The position numbers and the translations under genes were made by a program. Positions 24,910 to 33,747 of a stretch of DNA of 64,000 nucleotides are shown here, piece by piece; within the stretch, counting starts at the first letter, position 1, and the number at the start of each line of letters is the position of its first letter. A model generated the notes under the pieces. It worked only from the letters and a program-made list of their open reading frames with translations. It did not search any database and was not told the origin of the DNA. The DNA is from Allobosea sp. BK604 (GTDB taxonomy: Bacteria > Pseudomonadota > Alphaproteobacteria > Rhizobiales > Beijerinckiaceae). The stretch spans positions 62,001 through 126,000 of the forward strand of contig NZ_SLZF01000001.1 in NCBI RefSeq assembly GCF_004341515.1. Reading direction: 5' to 3'.

Positions 24910-25352
24910 CTACCTGTAGAGATCGGCCCAGCGCTTCAGGCGCGGCAGGCTCATTGCTTCGACGTCGCGAGGGCCGAATCGGTCTGCGAGGGCGCGGATG
25001 CGGGCTTCAACCGCTTCCGCGCGTTCAGAAAAAAATCGAGGATGACATCCGCGATCAGCATGCCGAGCGCAGGGTCGCGCTCGCGGCCGATGACATCGAG
25101 ATCATGCCCCTCGATCAGCCGCTGGCCCCAGCCCCACAGGGCCGCGCGGTCGGTGTAGGGCGTCCCGAGGCCGTCGGCGTTGTAGACATAGGCCTTGGGA
25201 TCGTCGTGCATCAGCACCTCGCCCGCCGTCGGCGGACGGAAGGTAACGAAACCCTTCGGCTCCACGCCGTGCGGGATCGGCGCGGCGAAATAGACCCGCA
25301 CCGAGCCGTCAGCCAGATCCTCGCGACGCGGCACCGGCTGCTCCGGGTTCAC
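24910..25352 (-). CDS. Tail assembly chaperone, long form by -1 frameshift
   Basis: The zero-frame gene runs from ATG 25352 to a stop at 24951 (133 aa, MNPEQPVPRREDLADGSVRV at the N-terminus). After codon 108 (GAT TTT TTT) there is a run of seven T on the coding strand (25035-25029), a T TTT TTT slippery heptamer. A -1 slip continues as SERAEAVEARIRALADRF to LKRWADLYR and stops at TAG 24910-24912, 147 aa in all. The extension encodes an amphipathic helix as in lambda gpGT and related pairs, where it recruits tail tube subunits to the tape measure. Position between tail tube and tape measure genes fits exactly. Confidence 0.8.
25029..25036 (-). promoter_or_regulatory. Slippery heptamer for programmed -1 frameshift
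   Basis: Seven A residues on the plus strand (25029-25035) read as A-TTTTTTT on the coding strand within frame GAT TTT TTT CTG. Both tRNAs can re-pair after a -1 slip because every codon remains TTT. The new frame stays open for 39 codons up to the tape measure gene. Confidence 0.75.
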
Positions 25353-25732
25353 CGGCGCGTCTCCAGATAGCCCTCGGCGACGCCGGTGATGCCGGACAGC
25401 TCGCCGGTCAGGCCGTCGATCTGCGGATCGCCGATCAGCGAGGCGCGCGAATAGGTCCGGTCGACCCGCTCGGTATCGTGCAGGAAGGTGAAATCGACCT
25501 TGTCGAACGCGTAAAGCGCCGCGAAGTCGATCGCGTTGCCGGAGCTGTCCTTGCTCTTCAGCGACATCGCGAAGCGGTAGCCCTGAGGCGTGAAAGTACG
25601 ATCCGTCGACAGGTCGTGGTTCACGACCGCCTCGGAGCTCATGTTGAAAGGATTGTGCGTGACGGAGCCGCGAATCGAGAGGTTCTGGCCCGTGGGCAGG
25701 CGGAACTTGATCAGGCCGCCGAAATCGGACAT
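25349..25732 (-). CDS. Phage tail tube protein (Mu gpM-like)
   Basis: This 127-aa protein starts MSDFGGLIKFRLPTGQNLSI behind CAGGAG, which decides for ATG 25732 rather than an upstream in-frame start at 25774. It is beta-rich (HTGYRF-like PQGYRFAMSLKSKDSSGNAI, VDFTFLHDTERVDRTYSRAS) and lies directly downstream of the sheath gene. It polymerises to form the inner tube of the contractile tail. Confidence 0.85.
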   Translation of the reverse strand: MSDFGGLIKFRLPTGQNLSIRGSVTHNPFNMSSEAVVNHDLSTDRTFTPQGYRFAMSLKSKDSSGNAIDFAALYAFDKVDFTFLHDTERVDRTYSRASLIGDPQIDGLTGELSGITGVAEGYLETRR

Positions 25733-25811
25733 GGCGCGGGCTCCTGGCAGGGATGAAGAGAAGGCGCCCGCCACCTCAGCGGCGGCGGGCTAGGACGCGG
25801 CGAGCGTGGTC

Positions 25812-27314
25812 TCAGGCCGCGGCGGGATACTGGCCGTAGAAGGAAGCGTTGGCCGCGATGATGTCGAGCGGATCGACCCCGTCGAGATCCATGCCGATAT
25901 TGCAGCGAGCCGGGTTGGAGGTATCCGGCCCGACCCGCAGGCGGCGAGCGAACTCGGCATTGTTGACGAGCAGGCCGCGATTGACGAGGTCGCGGTGGAG
26001 CGCGATGCAATCCACCTTGATGTCGTCATCCGTGGCAATCGAGGGCAGGTTCGCCGGGTTGGCCTGGGCATAGCCCTTATTGGCGTTGCGATAGGACAGG
26101 CCGGCTCGCATGTATCGCAGCGAGTGCATCGCGATGGCGATGGTCTGGATGCTGCGGAAGACGCTGTCGGGCTGGCCGGCCGCGTTCGTGCGCTGCATCG
26201 TCACGCATTTGTCGATGGCGACCTGGCCGGCGCCGTTGACCTTCCAGGTCGACATGCTGGAGCCCAGAAGCGTGTTGCGCACGGCATAGTTCGGCCAGAG
26301 CGAGCGATCGCGCGGCGGGCGGATGCCTTCGAGCACCAGGTCCGACATGTTGCGGGCGGCATTGCCGTTGGTGTCATCCGCGAGCCAGGGCAGCTGCCGC
26401 GCGACATAGGCCGCGAGCATCTCCCAGGACGGCGTCGGGGCAGCAACCCGGGCGAGCGCCGTGATGTGGCGATCATTGCGGGCGAGGCCATAGGTCGTGT
26501 TGGCGCCGGTATTGCCGGTATTGACCGTGAAATAATGGCCGTAGAGCTGGATATTCCAGGCCCAGCGACCGGAGACATCCGAGAGCGCGGCCTGCGCGGC
26601 GTCGAGATTGGTGGTCTCGCCGAAGGGCGAGATGATCCAGTCGAAGGGCTCGTCGCCGAGCGCGGCAAGGGCCGCGGAGACCGAGGCGGTGCCAGTGGCC
26701 GGAACCGTAGCCGCGACCGCGATCTTGCCGGCGAAGATGTTGCCCGGCAGGTTCGGGTCCGTGGTCAGCTCGATCTCGTTCATGGTCGTGCCCGCGTGGC
26801 GCGCGGTGACCGTGACGACATTGGTGGCGACCGTGGCGGTGACCGGCAGATAGGCCTTCGTCAGCGGGTCGACATAGGCGTTGATCGCGGCCGCGAGATT
26901 GGTCGCCGTGGTGTTGACCGCCTCGCTCGGGCCGACCGCGAGGGCGATCTTGCGACCGGAGATCTCGAAGACACCATCGCCGCCGGCGGCGGCCATCGCG
27001 CTCAGGGTCAGGGTCCAGGCTCCCGGCGTGCCGGTGACCGGAACGGCCGCAACCCAGAGCTCCTGCACCGGCGCATTCTGGCGCGCCAGGCGAAAGGTCT
27101 CGTAGAGCTGCGAGCCGGGGCCGGCGAGCAGCGCGGCCTCCTCGATCGTCGAGCACAGCGTCAGCGCGTTGTCGGCGAGCGAGCCAGCGCTCGACTTGTG
27201 GCCGAGCACGAGGCCCCGCGACTTCGACTGGTACTGCCCGGCCGAATTGAGCTCGAAGAAGATGCCCGGCGCGATGAGGCCGCTGCCCGGGATGAAATTG
27301 AACAGCTGCGCCAT
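25812..27314 (-). CDS. Tail sheath protein (Mu gpL-like)
   Basis: This 500-aa protein begins MAQLFNFIPGSGLIAPGIFF and contains the sheath subtilisin-like core: AGPGSQLYETFRLARQNAPV, DWIISPFGETTNLDAAQAAL, YGLARNDRHITALARVAAPT and the C-terminal DDIKVDCIALHRDLVNRGLL. It proves the phage has a contractile (myovirus-type) tail. The next gene downstream is the tube. Confidence 0.92.
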   Translation of the reverse strand: MAQLFNFIPGSGLIAPGIFFELNSAGQYQSKSRGLVLGHKSSAGSLADNALTLCSTIEEAALLAGPGSQLYETFRLARQNAPVQELWVAAVPVTGTPGAWTLTLSAMAAAGGDGVFEISGRKIALAVGPSEAVNTTATNLAAAINAYVDPLTKAYLPVTATVATNVVTVTARHAGTTMNEIELTTDPNLPGNIFAGKIAVAATVPATGTASVSAALAALGDEPFDWIISPFGETTNLDAAQAALSDVSGRWAWNIQLYGHYFTVNTGNTGANTTYGLARNDRHITALARVAAPTPSWEMLAAYVARQLPWLADDTNGNAARNMSDLVLEGIRPPRDRSLWPNYAVRNTLLGSSMSTWKVNGAGQVAIDKCVTMQRTNAAGQPDSVFRSIQTIAIAMHSLRYMRAGLSYRNANKGYAQANPANLPSIATDDDIKVDCIALHRDLVNRGLLVNNAEFARRLRVGPDTSNPARCNIGMDLDGVDPLDIIAANASFYGQYPAAA

Positions 27315-27350
27315 AGGGCGGCTCTCCTCGTCAGGTGATGAAGGGGAAGA

Positions 27351-27563
27351 TCAGGCTTTCGGCTTGCCGGGCTTTTCCGACTCGGAGGGCGTCTCCGGCT
27401 CGGAGGGGACCTCGATCAGCGTCTTGTCCGCAACCAGTCCGGACCAGAATGGATCGACGACCGACACGGTGAAGAGCTCGGACGGGATCAGGCGGCCGGG
27501 GACGCCGGGCCACGGAACGCGCGCCGCGGGGTCCGCCAGCTTGACGGTCTTGATCAGGGACAT
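27351..27563 (-). CDS. DUF2635 small tail protein (Mu gp38-like)
   Basis: This 70-aa protein has the DUF2635 pattern KTVKLADPAARVPWPGVPGR, IPSELFTVSVVDPFWSGLVA and a Glu/Pro/Lys-rich tail. In Mu-like phages this gene precedes the sheath gene, as here. Its role in tail assembly is not known. Confidence 0.8.
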   Translation of the reverse strand: MSLIKTVKLADPAARVPWPGVPGRLIPSELFTVSVVDPFWSGLVADKTLIEVPSEPETPSESEKPGKPKA

Positions 27564-27574
27564 GGCTGCCTCGG

Positions 27575-28387
27575 TCAGGTTTGCGGGATGACGACGCTGC
27601 CGGCGAGATCGCCGACGGGCGGGGTCACGCCGGGGTTCACCGGCGGCGGCGCGGCATCACCGGCGCCGCGCTTCAGGTTGGCGGCGAGGCGCAGCTCTGC
27701 CAGCGCGGTGAAGGCCGCGGCCGAGCCGAGCGCGGCCGCGACGACATTGCAGGCGGCGCGGCCATAGCTGCCCTCCGGCAGGGCCAGCGCAACGCTGCGC
27801 AGCGGCTCGGGCAGACGGTCGAGACCGGTCTGCCCTGCGAGCGGCCTGCGCTCGGCATTGATCAGATGGCAATCGAACTCGACACGCCGTGCCGATAGGC
27901 GCGTGTCGAGATCGGCATCGCGCCAAGGGCGGCTCTCGACCCGGCTGACATGGCTCAGGACCAGGCAGAGCGGCCGCGACATCCGCGCATCCTGAAGCAC
28001 CTGGCGGATCTGCTCCTCGACCATGTCGAGGGTGGCCTCGGCCAGCGCGTCGAGCGCGACGGCCGGGACGATATAGGCATTTTGGTCATCCTGCCGGTAA
28101 ACGCCCGGCACCATGATCTCGAATGCCAGCGTCACCTGATCGGAGCCGTCGACCAGGCTGTCGGCCGCGGTGCCGTAGGGCTCGCGCTTGGCCTCATCTG
28201 CGTAGACGGCGACGACGGGCAGGCGGCGCTGGGCAACGCCCTCGGCGAAGCTCTCGGGCGTCATCTGGCTGTCCAGGAAACGACCTTCGGCCGCCGTCGG
28301 CCATTGCGCATTGGGATCCGATTGCAAGGCTGATGGCGCCAAGGTCTCGATCGCGGCGAGGCGGAGCGCGAGGCGCGATAGGCTCAT
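27575..28387 (-). CDS. Tail-region hypothetical protein
   Basis: This 270-aa protein has an N-terminal alpha/beta part (MSLSRLALRLAAIETLAPSA, VVAVYADEAKREPYG, FEIMVPGVY) and a C-terminal Pro/Val tail (PPPVNPGVTPPVGDLAGSVV). The segment DQVTLAFEIMVPGVYRQDDQ resembles tail-terminator-type folds. Its location between head completion genes and the sheath fits a tail terminator or connector (Mu gp37 position), which is inference from order. Confidence 0.6.
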   Translation of the reverse strand: MSLSRLALRLAAIETLAPSALQSDPNAQWPTAAEGRFLDSQMTPESFAEGVAQRRLPVVAVYADEAKREPYGTAADSLVDGSDQVTLAFEIMVPGVYRQDDQNAYIVPAVALDALAEATLDMVEEQIRQVLQDARMSRPLCLVLSHVSRVESRPWRDADLDTRLSARRVEFDCHLINAERRPLAGQTGLDRLPEPLRSVALALPEGSYGRAACNVVAAALGSAAAFTALAELRLAANLKRGAGDAAPPPVNPGVTPPVGDLAGSVVIPQT

Positions 28388-28390
28388 GCC

Positions 28391-28795
28391 TTAGATCCTG
28401 GTGAGGGCGAGATGAAGGCCGGAAAGCCCGTCGGGCATCGGCTCGGCGATGCGGTAGCGCACGCCGGGCTCGGCCGCATACTCGAGCTCGTCGCCCTTGG
28501 TCGGCAGCCAGTCGAGATCGGCGATCGTCACCGTGGCGACATGGCGCATGCCGCTCACGGCGAGCTTGAAGGCGCCGGGCGGGGTCGGCATGCCGTTGCC
28601 GCCGATCTGGCCGCGCTCGGTCCATTTCGACTGGATGACCGAGATATCGGCCTGGGTCGGGCGGCTATCGTCGGGAACGAGGGCGGCGTTGATCCCGGCC
28701 GATCCCTGCTTCATCGGGTGGAGCGTCGCGAGGTCGCCGAAAGCGGTCTGTGCCACGTCGAGCATCAGCGCGTCGAGCTCATCGAAGGCGGACAT
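28391..28795 (-). CDS. Head-tail connector-type protein
   Basis: This 134-aa protein starts MSAFDELDALMLDVAQTAFG at ATG 28795, which overlaps the stop of the preceding gene (ATGA). It is beta-rich with RHVATVTIADLDWLPTKGDE and YRIAEPMPDGLSGLHLALTR, a pattern like the lambda gpFII/head-completion proteins (ATP-binding sugar-transporter-like family). The in-frame extension up to 28939 is not protein-like. Confidence 0.65.
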   Translation of the reverse strand: MSAFDELDALMLDVAQTAFGDLATLHPMKQGSAGINAALVPDDSRPTQADISVIQSKWTERGQIGGNGMPTPPGAFKLAVSGMRHVATVTIADLDWLPTKGDELEYAAEPGVRYRIAEPMPDGLSGLHLALTRI

Positions 28796-29382
28796 CAATA
28801 GCCCCTGAGGACGGCGGCGAGCGCACTGGCCAGGGCGGGACCGAGCCGGGCGGCGGCCTGGCTCTCCCAGGTCGTGCGGGGCGCGTCCTGCGTCATCGCC
28901 TCGGGAATGCCGGGCCCACGCGGCCGGTCGAGCGCCCATTTGCCGTGACCGGTGCGGCGCCAGACGGCATGCGAGATGGCGCCGCGCTTGCGGCGCGGGA
29001 ACTTGGCCGAGAGATAGAAGGAACGGTCGATGCGCTGGCGCGCACCGAGCCAGTTAATCGAGGCGCCTGCCGGCGCCTCTTTGGGCTGATAATAGATCGC
29101 CGGCAGGCCGCGGCCGAAACCGGCCAGCGAATAGACCAGGTTCGCCGCTGTCGCCGCGCGGCGCGAGGTGCGCCGCTTCATCACATTGCCGACGGGAGCC
29201 TTGGCATAGGGGTGGTTGCGCAGGCCGAGCGTGGTCTTGACCACGCGCAGATAGGCATTCTCGGTCGGAACGCCGGCCCGGTTGAGCGCCCGCGCAATGC
29301 CGACCGGAGCGCGCGCACCGGCCTGCAGCAGCATCCGCTCGATATCCTGTGAGCGGATCTCTGTTCTGATATCGAGGGACAT
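28795..29382 (-). CDS. Minor tail protein Z-like (tail completion)
   Basis: This 195-aa basic protein contains QDIERMLLQAGARAPVGIAR, ALNRAG-P-ENAYLRVVKTTLGL, LPAIYYQPKEAP and AISHAVWRRTGHGKWALDRP, the pattern of prophage minor tail protein Z (GPZ). It is placed between head decoration and tail genes and probably completes the tail before head joining. Confidence 0.75.
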   Translation of the reverse strand: MSLDIRTEIRSQDIERMLLQAGARAPVGIARALNRAGVPTENAYLRVVKTTLGLRNHPYAKAPVGNVMKRRTSRRAATAANLVYSLAGFGRGLPAIYYQPKEAPAGASINWLGARQRIDRSFYLSAKFPRRKRGAISHAVWRRTGHGKWALDRPRGPGIPEAMTQDAPRTTWESQAAARLGPALASALAAVLRGY

Positions 29383-29391
29383 TGTGCCGGC

Positions 29392-29580
29392 TCAGCCTTT
29401 TCGCGAGAGTACAGCTGCGGCGGCCTGAGCGACCTTCCCTCCCAAGGTCCGCGCATCCCGCGGCAGCGTGGCGGAGGCGGAAGCCGTGAGGCGGCCCGCC
29501 TCCTGCCACGCACCGCGCGAGGCGGCCGAGACGGCCTGCCCGAGCAGCAAGCGCCGCTCGGCACAGGCGGAGCAGGCCAT
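29392..29580 (-). CDS. 62-aa phage protein with CxxC
   Basis: The frame starts MACSACAERRLLLGQAVSAA and ends with an Ala/Lys-rich helix. ATG 29580 is 2 bp from the stop of the DUF2190 gene and the end is 9 bp from the next start, so it fits tightly in the operon. No family recognised. Confidence 0.5.
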   Translation of the reverse strand: MACSACAERRLLLGQAVSAASRGAWQEAGRLTASASATLPRDARTLGGKVAQAAAAVLSRKG

Positions 29581-29581
29581 G

Positions 29582-29926
29582 TCAGGCGACGCCGTTCAGC
29601 CGCACCAAGACGGTTGCGTCTGTGGCGCCCGAGGCCGCAAGCGCAGCCTGAACACCGATCTTGGTATTGCTGGCCGAGGTCGTGGTGACGTTCTTGTTGG
29701 TGTCGTCCCAATAGAGGATCGCGCCGGGCGCCGGCGTGATGGTCGCCGCCTTGGGGAGCCTGAAGACATCCCCGGGCTTGCAGTTGAGAACCGTGGTTTC
29801 GCCCTGGGCGGCAGAGCGGGCGACGACGCCAAAGAGCGTGCCGAGCAGGAAGCCCGCACCGCCGACGACGCCGCCGGACGGGGCGACGAAGTCGATCGCG
29901 TCGCCGGGCTGGACGTAGTTCTTCAT
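29582..29926 (-). CDS. DUF2190 capsid decoration-like protein
   Basis: This 114-aa protein starts MKNYVQPGDAIDFVAPSGGV at ATG 29926 and contains GAGFLLGTLFGVVARSAAQG, then TPAPGAILYWDDTNKNVTTT, the DUF2190 pattern. Such proteins lie next to the major capsid gene and are thought to decorate or stabilise the head. The open frame upstream to 30007 is not used. Confidence 0.82.
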   Translation of the reverse strand: MKNYVQPGDAIDFVAPSGGVVGGAGFLLGTLFGVVARSAAQGETTVLNCKPGDVFRLPKAATITPAPGAILYWDDTNKNVTTTSASNTKIGVQAALAASGATDATVLVRLNGVA

Positions 29927-30027
29927 GTTGTGTCTCCGAGTTTGAGAGGCAGGCCTTTGGAAATCCCGCCGGAGGCCTCCGACGGGATCGGTCAAAGCCC
30001 TGGCCAATCCGGCCTGTCAGGCTGAGA

Positions 30028-32016
30028 TCAGTTGCCGGGATTGCGGTAGCCGGCGCGCCAGTTGATGCCGCCGAAGCCGAAATCGTGCTCGACGGACATC
30101 TGCGTGCCCTGCGAACCGAAGGGCACTTCGACGCGCACGCGGGGCGCCTCGTAGCCATTGAGCAAGCCCCAGCGGAAGTTCGCCCGCACCGAGGTCTCGG
30201 TGTAGAGCTCCCAAGAATTGCCGGTGATCATCTGCGAGACGACAGGCCGCAGGCTGCGCATCGATTCCGGCACGACATTCGCGTTGGTGCTGGGAGTGAT
30301 CGTCGCGAGGAACTGCTCCGCCTCGGTCTCTTTCGCAGGACCGATGAGCAGGATGCGCGGCGCGTTGTAGAGCAGTTCGTTTCCGTCGATGCTCTTGTAG
30401 CCTCGCATCGCCACGCGGGCGGCGCCGACAGTCGCGACACTGATCGCGCCGCCGGAGCCGGCCAAGTTGCCGCGGCCGGCGGCGAACATCGCGCCAGCCG
30501 GAGCCTCGATCAGGTTCGGGCCGGCGCCAGAGTTCAGCGCCTTGACGGCATAGGCCGTCTTTTCCTCGAAGAGCGCGACCGATTGGCCGTAGTTCGCGAT
30601 GACCCGGGCGAGGCCATTGAGGTTGTCGTTCACCAACAGCTGGCGCGAGAATGCCAGGCCGACGGCATATGGCACGATCGCGACCTGCTCCTTGTTCTCG
30701 CCGATGGTGCCGAACTTGATGTTGCCGGCCTCGGCGATCGGCTGCAGCAGTGGGAAATCTCCAACAGTGACCGCGGTGTGCGGGCGGAAATCGTTGAAGT
30801 CCTCGCGAACCGAAATCTCACGATAGGTCGGCACCGCCAGAACGTAGCTGGCCGTGAGGTTCCGGTTGACCGAGTTCTCGAGCAGGAGCGGGAAGTCGCT
30901 GGTCGTGTGCATGGCACGACGCAGGACCTCCTCGCGGGCGCCGAAGGTCGGAGCCACGCGACGCTCACCGAGACGCTCAGCGGCCATCTCGACCAGCGAA
31001 AAGCCGCGATACTGCACGGCCGCCTCAGACCACTCGCCCTGCATGGACGCTGGGTTGATGCCGCGGGTAAGCGCCTCCTCCATGCCGAGACGGCGGGTTT
31101 CTGTCTCGTCGCGCTCGATGCGGATATGGCTGGTCGGCGTCTGACGGGCCACGAGGGCGTCAAAGGCATGGGCGCGGAACGCTTCGACCGTCAGGGCAGT
31201 ATTCGCGACGGCCGCACGAACCGCCACACCGTCCATGCCAGCGCGCTCGCCGATCTCCATAATCTGGGTCGCGCGCTCGGTCGCGCCGCGCTGAAGATCG
31301 GCCGCGCTCGGCTGCACCGGAGCCGCGGGAGCGGCACGGGTCTCGATTGGAGCAGCGGCGGCCGGCTGAGCCGCGGCAGGCGTGGTGATCGGCGTGGGAG
31401 CCGGCGCATCCGCCGGTGCATTGCGACGCATGTCGTCAGTCTCCAAGGTTTCAGGGGTGGAAGTCTGGGCCGCACGGAACAGCGCGGCGGGATCAGCGGG
31501 CACGGCGACGAGGGAGACCTCGAGGAGCTCCCAGCGGTCGGCCCGCCAGATTTCGGAATCGTTCTCGACCTGGGTGAGAGTCCAGGTCGTTACGCGGTAG
31601 CCGACCGAAAGGCCGGGAGCGTCGGGCGACTGCGCCCTCGCCTCGGCCGCGCGCCCCGCCTCGGTATCCGCGAAGCGGATCTCGACCATCAGGCTGCCGC
31701 CTTCGATCCAGGCGCGGGTGACCGTGCCGAGGATCCTGTCGATCGAGCCCTGGTCGTGACTGTCGAGCAGCTTGACCTGCCCGGGCGCTACCCTGGCGAG
31801 GTCGATCGCCTCCGGCGAGATCGACAGTTCCTCGAAGATGCCCCAGCGCCGCACACGGGCGCCGCTTGAGGCAACCGCCCGAATGGTGCGCGCCTCAGCG
31901 TTGTAGCTCGCCGGGGCGAAGCGCACAGCAATGTCGCCGCCAGCGCGGCGATCAAGCGCCGAGCCGGGGACAAAGCCCTCCGGCGTAACGCCGGGGGCAA
32001 CGGAGCGGATCTTCAT
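30028..32016 (-). CDS. Prohead protease-major capsid protein fusion (HK97 type)
   Basis: This 662-aa protein joins two proteins usually separate. Residues about 1-190 are a HK97-type prohead protease (HWGIFEELS-like RRWGIFEELSISPEAIDLAR, active-site His in VKLLDSHDQGSIDRILG, Ser in APGLSVGYRVTTW). Residues about 200-245 are an Ala/Pro linker, then a delta/scaffold-like helical part. From about 350 to the end is the HK97 capsid fold (TTSDFPLLLENSVNRNLTAS, VPESMRSLRPVVSQMITGN, VEHDFGFGGINWRAGYRNPG). Self-cleavage is expected to release capsid during maturation. Such fusions are known in other phages. Confidence 0.9.
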   Translation of the reverse strand: MKIRSVAPGVTPEGFVPGSALDRRAGGDIAVRFAPASYNAEARTIRAVASSGARVRRWGIFEELSISPEAIDLARVAPGQVKLLDSHDQGSIDRILGTVTRAWIEGGSLMVEIRFADTEAGRAAEARAQSPDAPGLSVGYRVTTWTLTQVENDSEIWRADRWELLEVSLVAVPADPAALFRAAQTSTPETLETDDMRRNAPADAPAPTPITTPAAAQPAAAAPIETRAAPAAPVQPSAADLQRGATERATQIMEIGERAGMDGVAVRAAVANTALTVEAFRAHAFDALVARQTPTSHIRIERDETETRRLGMEEALTRGINPASMQGEWSEAAVQYRGFSLVEMAAERLGERRVAPTFGAREEVLRRAMHTTSDFPLLLENSVNRNLTASYVLAVPTYREISVREDFNDFRPHTAVTVGDFPLLQPIAEAGNIKFGTIGENKEQVAIVPYAVGLAFSRQLLVNDNLNGLARVIANYGQSVALFEEKTAYAVKALNSGAGPNLIEAPAGAMFAAGRGNLAGSGGAISVATVGAARVAMRGYKSIDGNELLYNAPRILLIGPAKETEAEQFLATITPSTNANVVPESMRSLRPVVSQMITGNSWELYTETSVRANFRWGLLNGYEAPRVRVEVPFGSQGTQMSVEHDFGFGGINWRAGYRNPGN

Positions 32017-33530
32017 TCGGTTGACTCTCTGGCGGGCGACGTTTGCGAGGCGTCCGTAATCTGCGCCCCTGTCTGCGTGCGCTGGCGGGCGTCGATGTCG
32101 AAGATGAGTGGCTGGGACCCGTCGATCTCAGCGAAGAAGAGCCGGAACTCTTCCACAACTGTGCGCCAGTCCTTGCCCCAGGCGCCGAGGAAGTCCTGCG
32201 GAGACATGCGGCCAGCTCGCACCGCGAGGATATCGGCCTCGAGATCCTTTTTCGGATCGACCGGCTCGAAGGCCGGCATGATGACCTGGCAGGGGTAGCC
32301 GCCAGACCGATCGCGCAAACGGCCAGCAAGGATGGCCCTGTCGATGAAGCGTGAGATCACGCGGTCGATGACCTGCGGCGCCAGCATGTGCCACTGGGCG
32401 TCTGCGACGAACTTGCGCTGATCGGTCAAGCCGGCCTTGAGGCTCGAATAATTGGCGTTCGACAGGTCGCCGGTGAGCTGGTGATAGGTTAAGCCTGCGC
32501 CGACTGCGATACCCATTAGGGTCACGCGCGAAATCGGCTCGAAGGCGGTGTTCGACGCGGGCGCGAAGGCCTGCAGCTCCTCGCCCTGGCGCAGATACTG
32601 CACCATGCCCGGGCGGATCTGCTCCAGACGGGTCGGAGCGTCGGGCCCTTTGCCCGCGATCGCCGCCCCCATGCTAGTCGCACCGTCGTTCGACTTGATG
32701 AAGGCGCCGATCGAGGCCTCGAGCCTGGCCTTGACGACAAGCGCGTCCATCACGTCCGAGAAGTCACGCGCGGCCATCAACACCGGCGCGAAGAGCGGTA
32801 CACCGCGCACCTGGCCGGGCCGGATGCGGCGATAGAGGTGACAAACCTGCTCGCGCGGCACCAGGACAGACGGCTGAAGTGCGTTGCCGAGGCGCTGCGG
32901 CTCGCCCGGCGCAACCCGGTGCAACCAGTAGCCTAAGCGCTCGTCGAAGGCGCCGAGCTCGACGCCGAGCCGCGCGTGCGCCGCGCCCGAAAGCAGAGAA
33001 CCAGTGTCCCGACCTTCATCGATCAGATCACCCTCGCCCGCATGCAGAGCGAGCGGCACTGGTCGCTGATTGTCACCTAGCGGGCGATCGAGCATGCGCA
33101 GCAGCGCGTCGCCGCCTTCGTAGGAGGAGCGCACCAGCAACGAGAGCAGGCCGGTGAACCCGGTCTCACCCTCGATGTCGCACACCTTCACCCATTCATC
33201 CCAGAGCGCCTGCGCCTGCCTGACCGCCGGCCCCTTGCCGGTGAAGCGAACGGTCAGATCCGCCGACACGACATGGGTGGCGTGGATGTCGAGTGCGCGC
33301 GCGCCGATGAAGGTGTTGCGCACCAGTTCCCGCGAGCGTTCCCGCAGCACAGGCAGGGCACGCGAGATCGTGGCGTTGGCCGAGCCCTCACCGCGACGGA
33401 AAGAGGCTGTGCGGCGGCCGTTCTGAGCTGCGTCATAGCCGCGCGCGGCATCGAGCAACTGTCGCGCCTGCCAGCGCCGGAGCGCCGTCTCGGGCGAAAT
33501 CCAGCCGATTGCGCTGTCGAGAAGGTTCAT
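32013..33530 (-). CDS. Portal protein, lambda gpB type
   Basis: This 505-aa protein contains SRALPVLRERSRELVRNTFI, YEGGDALLRMLDRPL, PREQVCHLYRRIRPGQVRGV, FAPVLMAARDFSDVMDALVV and LTYHQLTGDLSNANYSSLKA, all typical of lambda-type portals. The stop overlaps the start of the protease/capsid gene (ATGA). It forms the dodecameric DNA gate at one capsid vertex. Confidence 0.92.
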   Translation of the reverse strand: MNLLDSAIGWISPETALRRWQARQLLDAARGYDAAQNGRRTASFRRGEGSANATISRALPVLRERSRELVRNTFIGARALDIHATHVVSADLTVRFTGKGPAVRQAQALWDEWVKVCDIEGETGFTGLLSLLVRSSYEGGDALLRMLDRPLGDNQRPVPLALHAGEGDLIDEGRDTGSLLSGAAHARLGVELGAFDERLGYWLHRVAPGEPQRLGNALQPSVLVPREQVCHLYRRIRPGQVRGVPLFAPVLMAARDFSDVMDALVVKARLEASIGAFIKSNDGATSMGAAIAGKGPDAPTRLEQIRPGMVQYLRQGEELQAFAPASNTAFEPISRVTLMGIAVGAGLTYHQLTGDLSNANYSSLKAGLTDQRKFVADAQWHMLAPQVIDRVISRFIDRAILAGRLRDRSGGYPCQVIMPAFEPVDPKKDLEADILAVRAGRMSPQDFLGAWGKDWRTVVEEFRLFFAEIDGSQPLIFDIDARQRTQTGAQITDASQTSPARESTE

Positions 33531-33534
33531 CGGC

Positions 33535-33744
33535 TCAATCGCGGCTGAATTGCGTGATCGCGGTGCGCTGCGGCGCGAGCGGGCCCGCGACCTCGTCTTC
33601 CATGTCGGCCAGGATCTCTTTCATCTCGGCCAGCGAGCGGTAATCGACCACGCGCTTCGTCTCACCCGAGCCGTATTCGACCCGCCGCGCGCCGGTCTTG
33701 ATCGCCCGTTTCAGGGCGTCGATATCGGCTTGCGTCCAGGCCAT
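33535..33744 (-). CDS. gpW-like head-tail joining protein
   Basis: This 69-aa protein (MAWTQADIDALKRAIKTGAR, VEYGSGETKRVVDYRSLAEM) matches the size and YGSGETK-V-YRS pattern of lambda gpW. It sits between terminase large subunit and portal, the lambda gene order A-W-B. Confidence 0.85.
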   Translation of the reverse strand: MAWTQADIDALKRAIKTGARRVEYGSGETKRVVDYRSLAEMKEILADMEDEVAGPLAPQRTAITQFSRD

Positions 33745-33747
33745 GGC

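Noticed and set aside
30085..31869. 594-codon rightward open frame
   Set aside because: Antisense of the protease-capsid fusion gene and without protein-like character.
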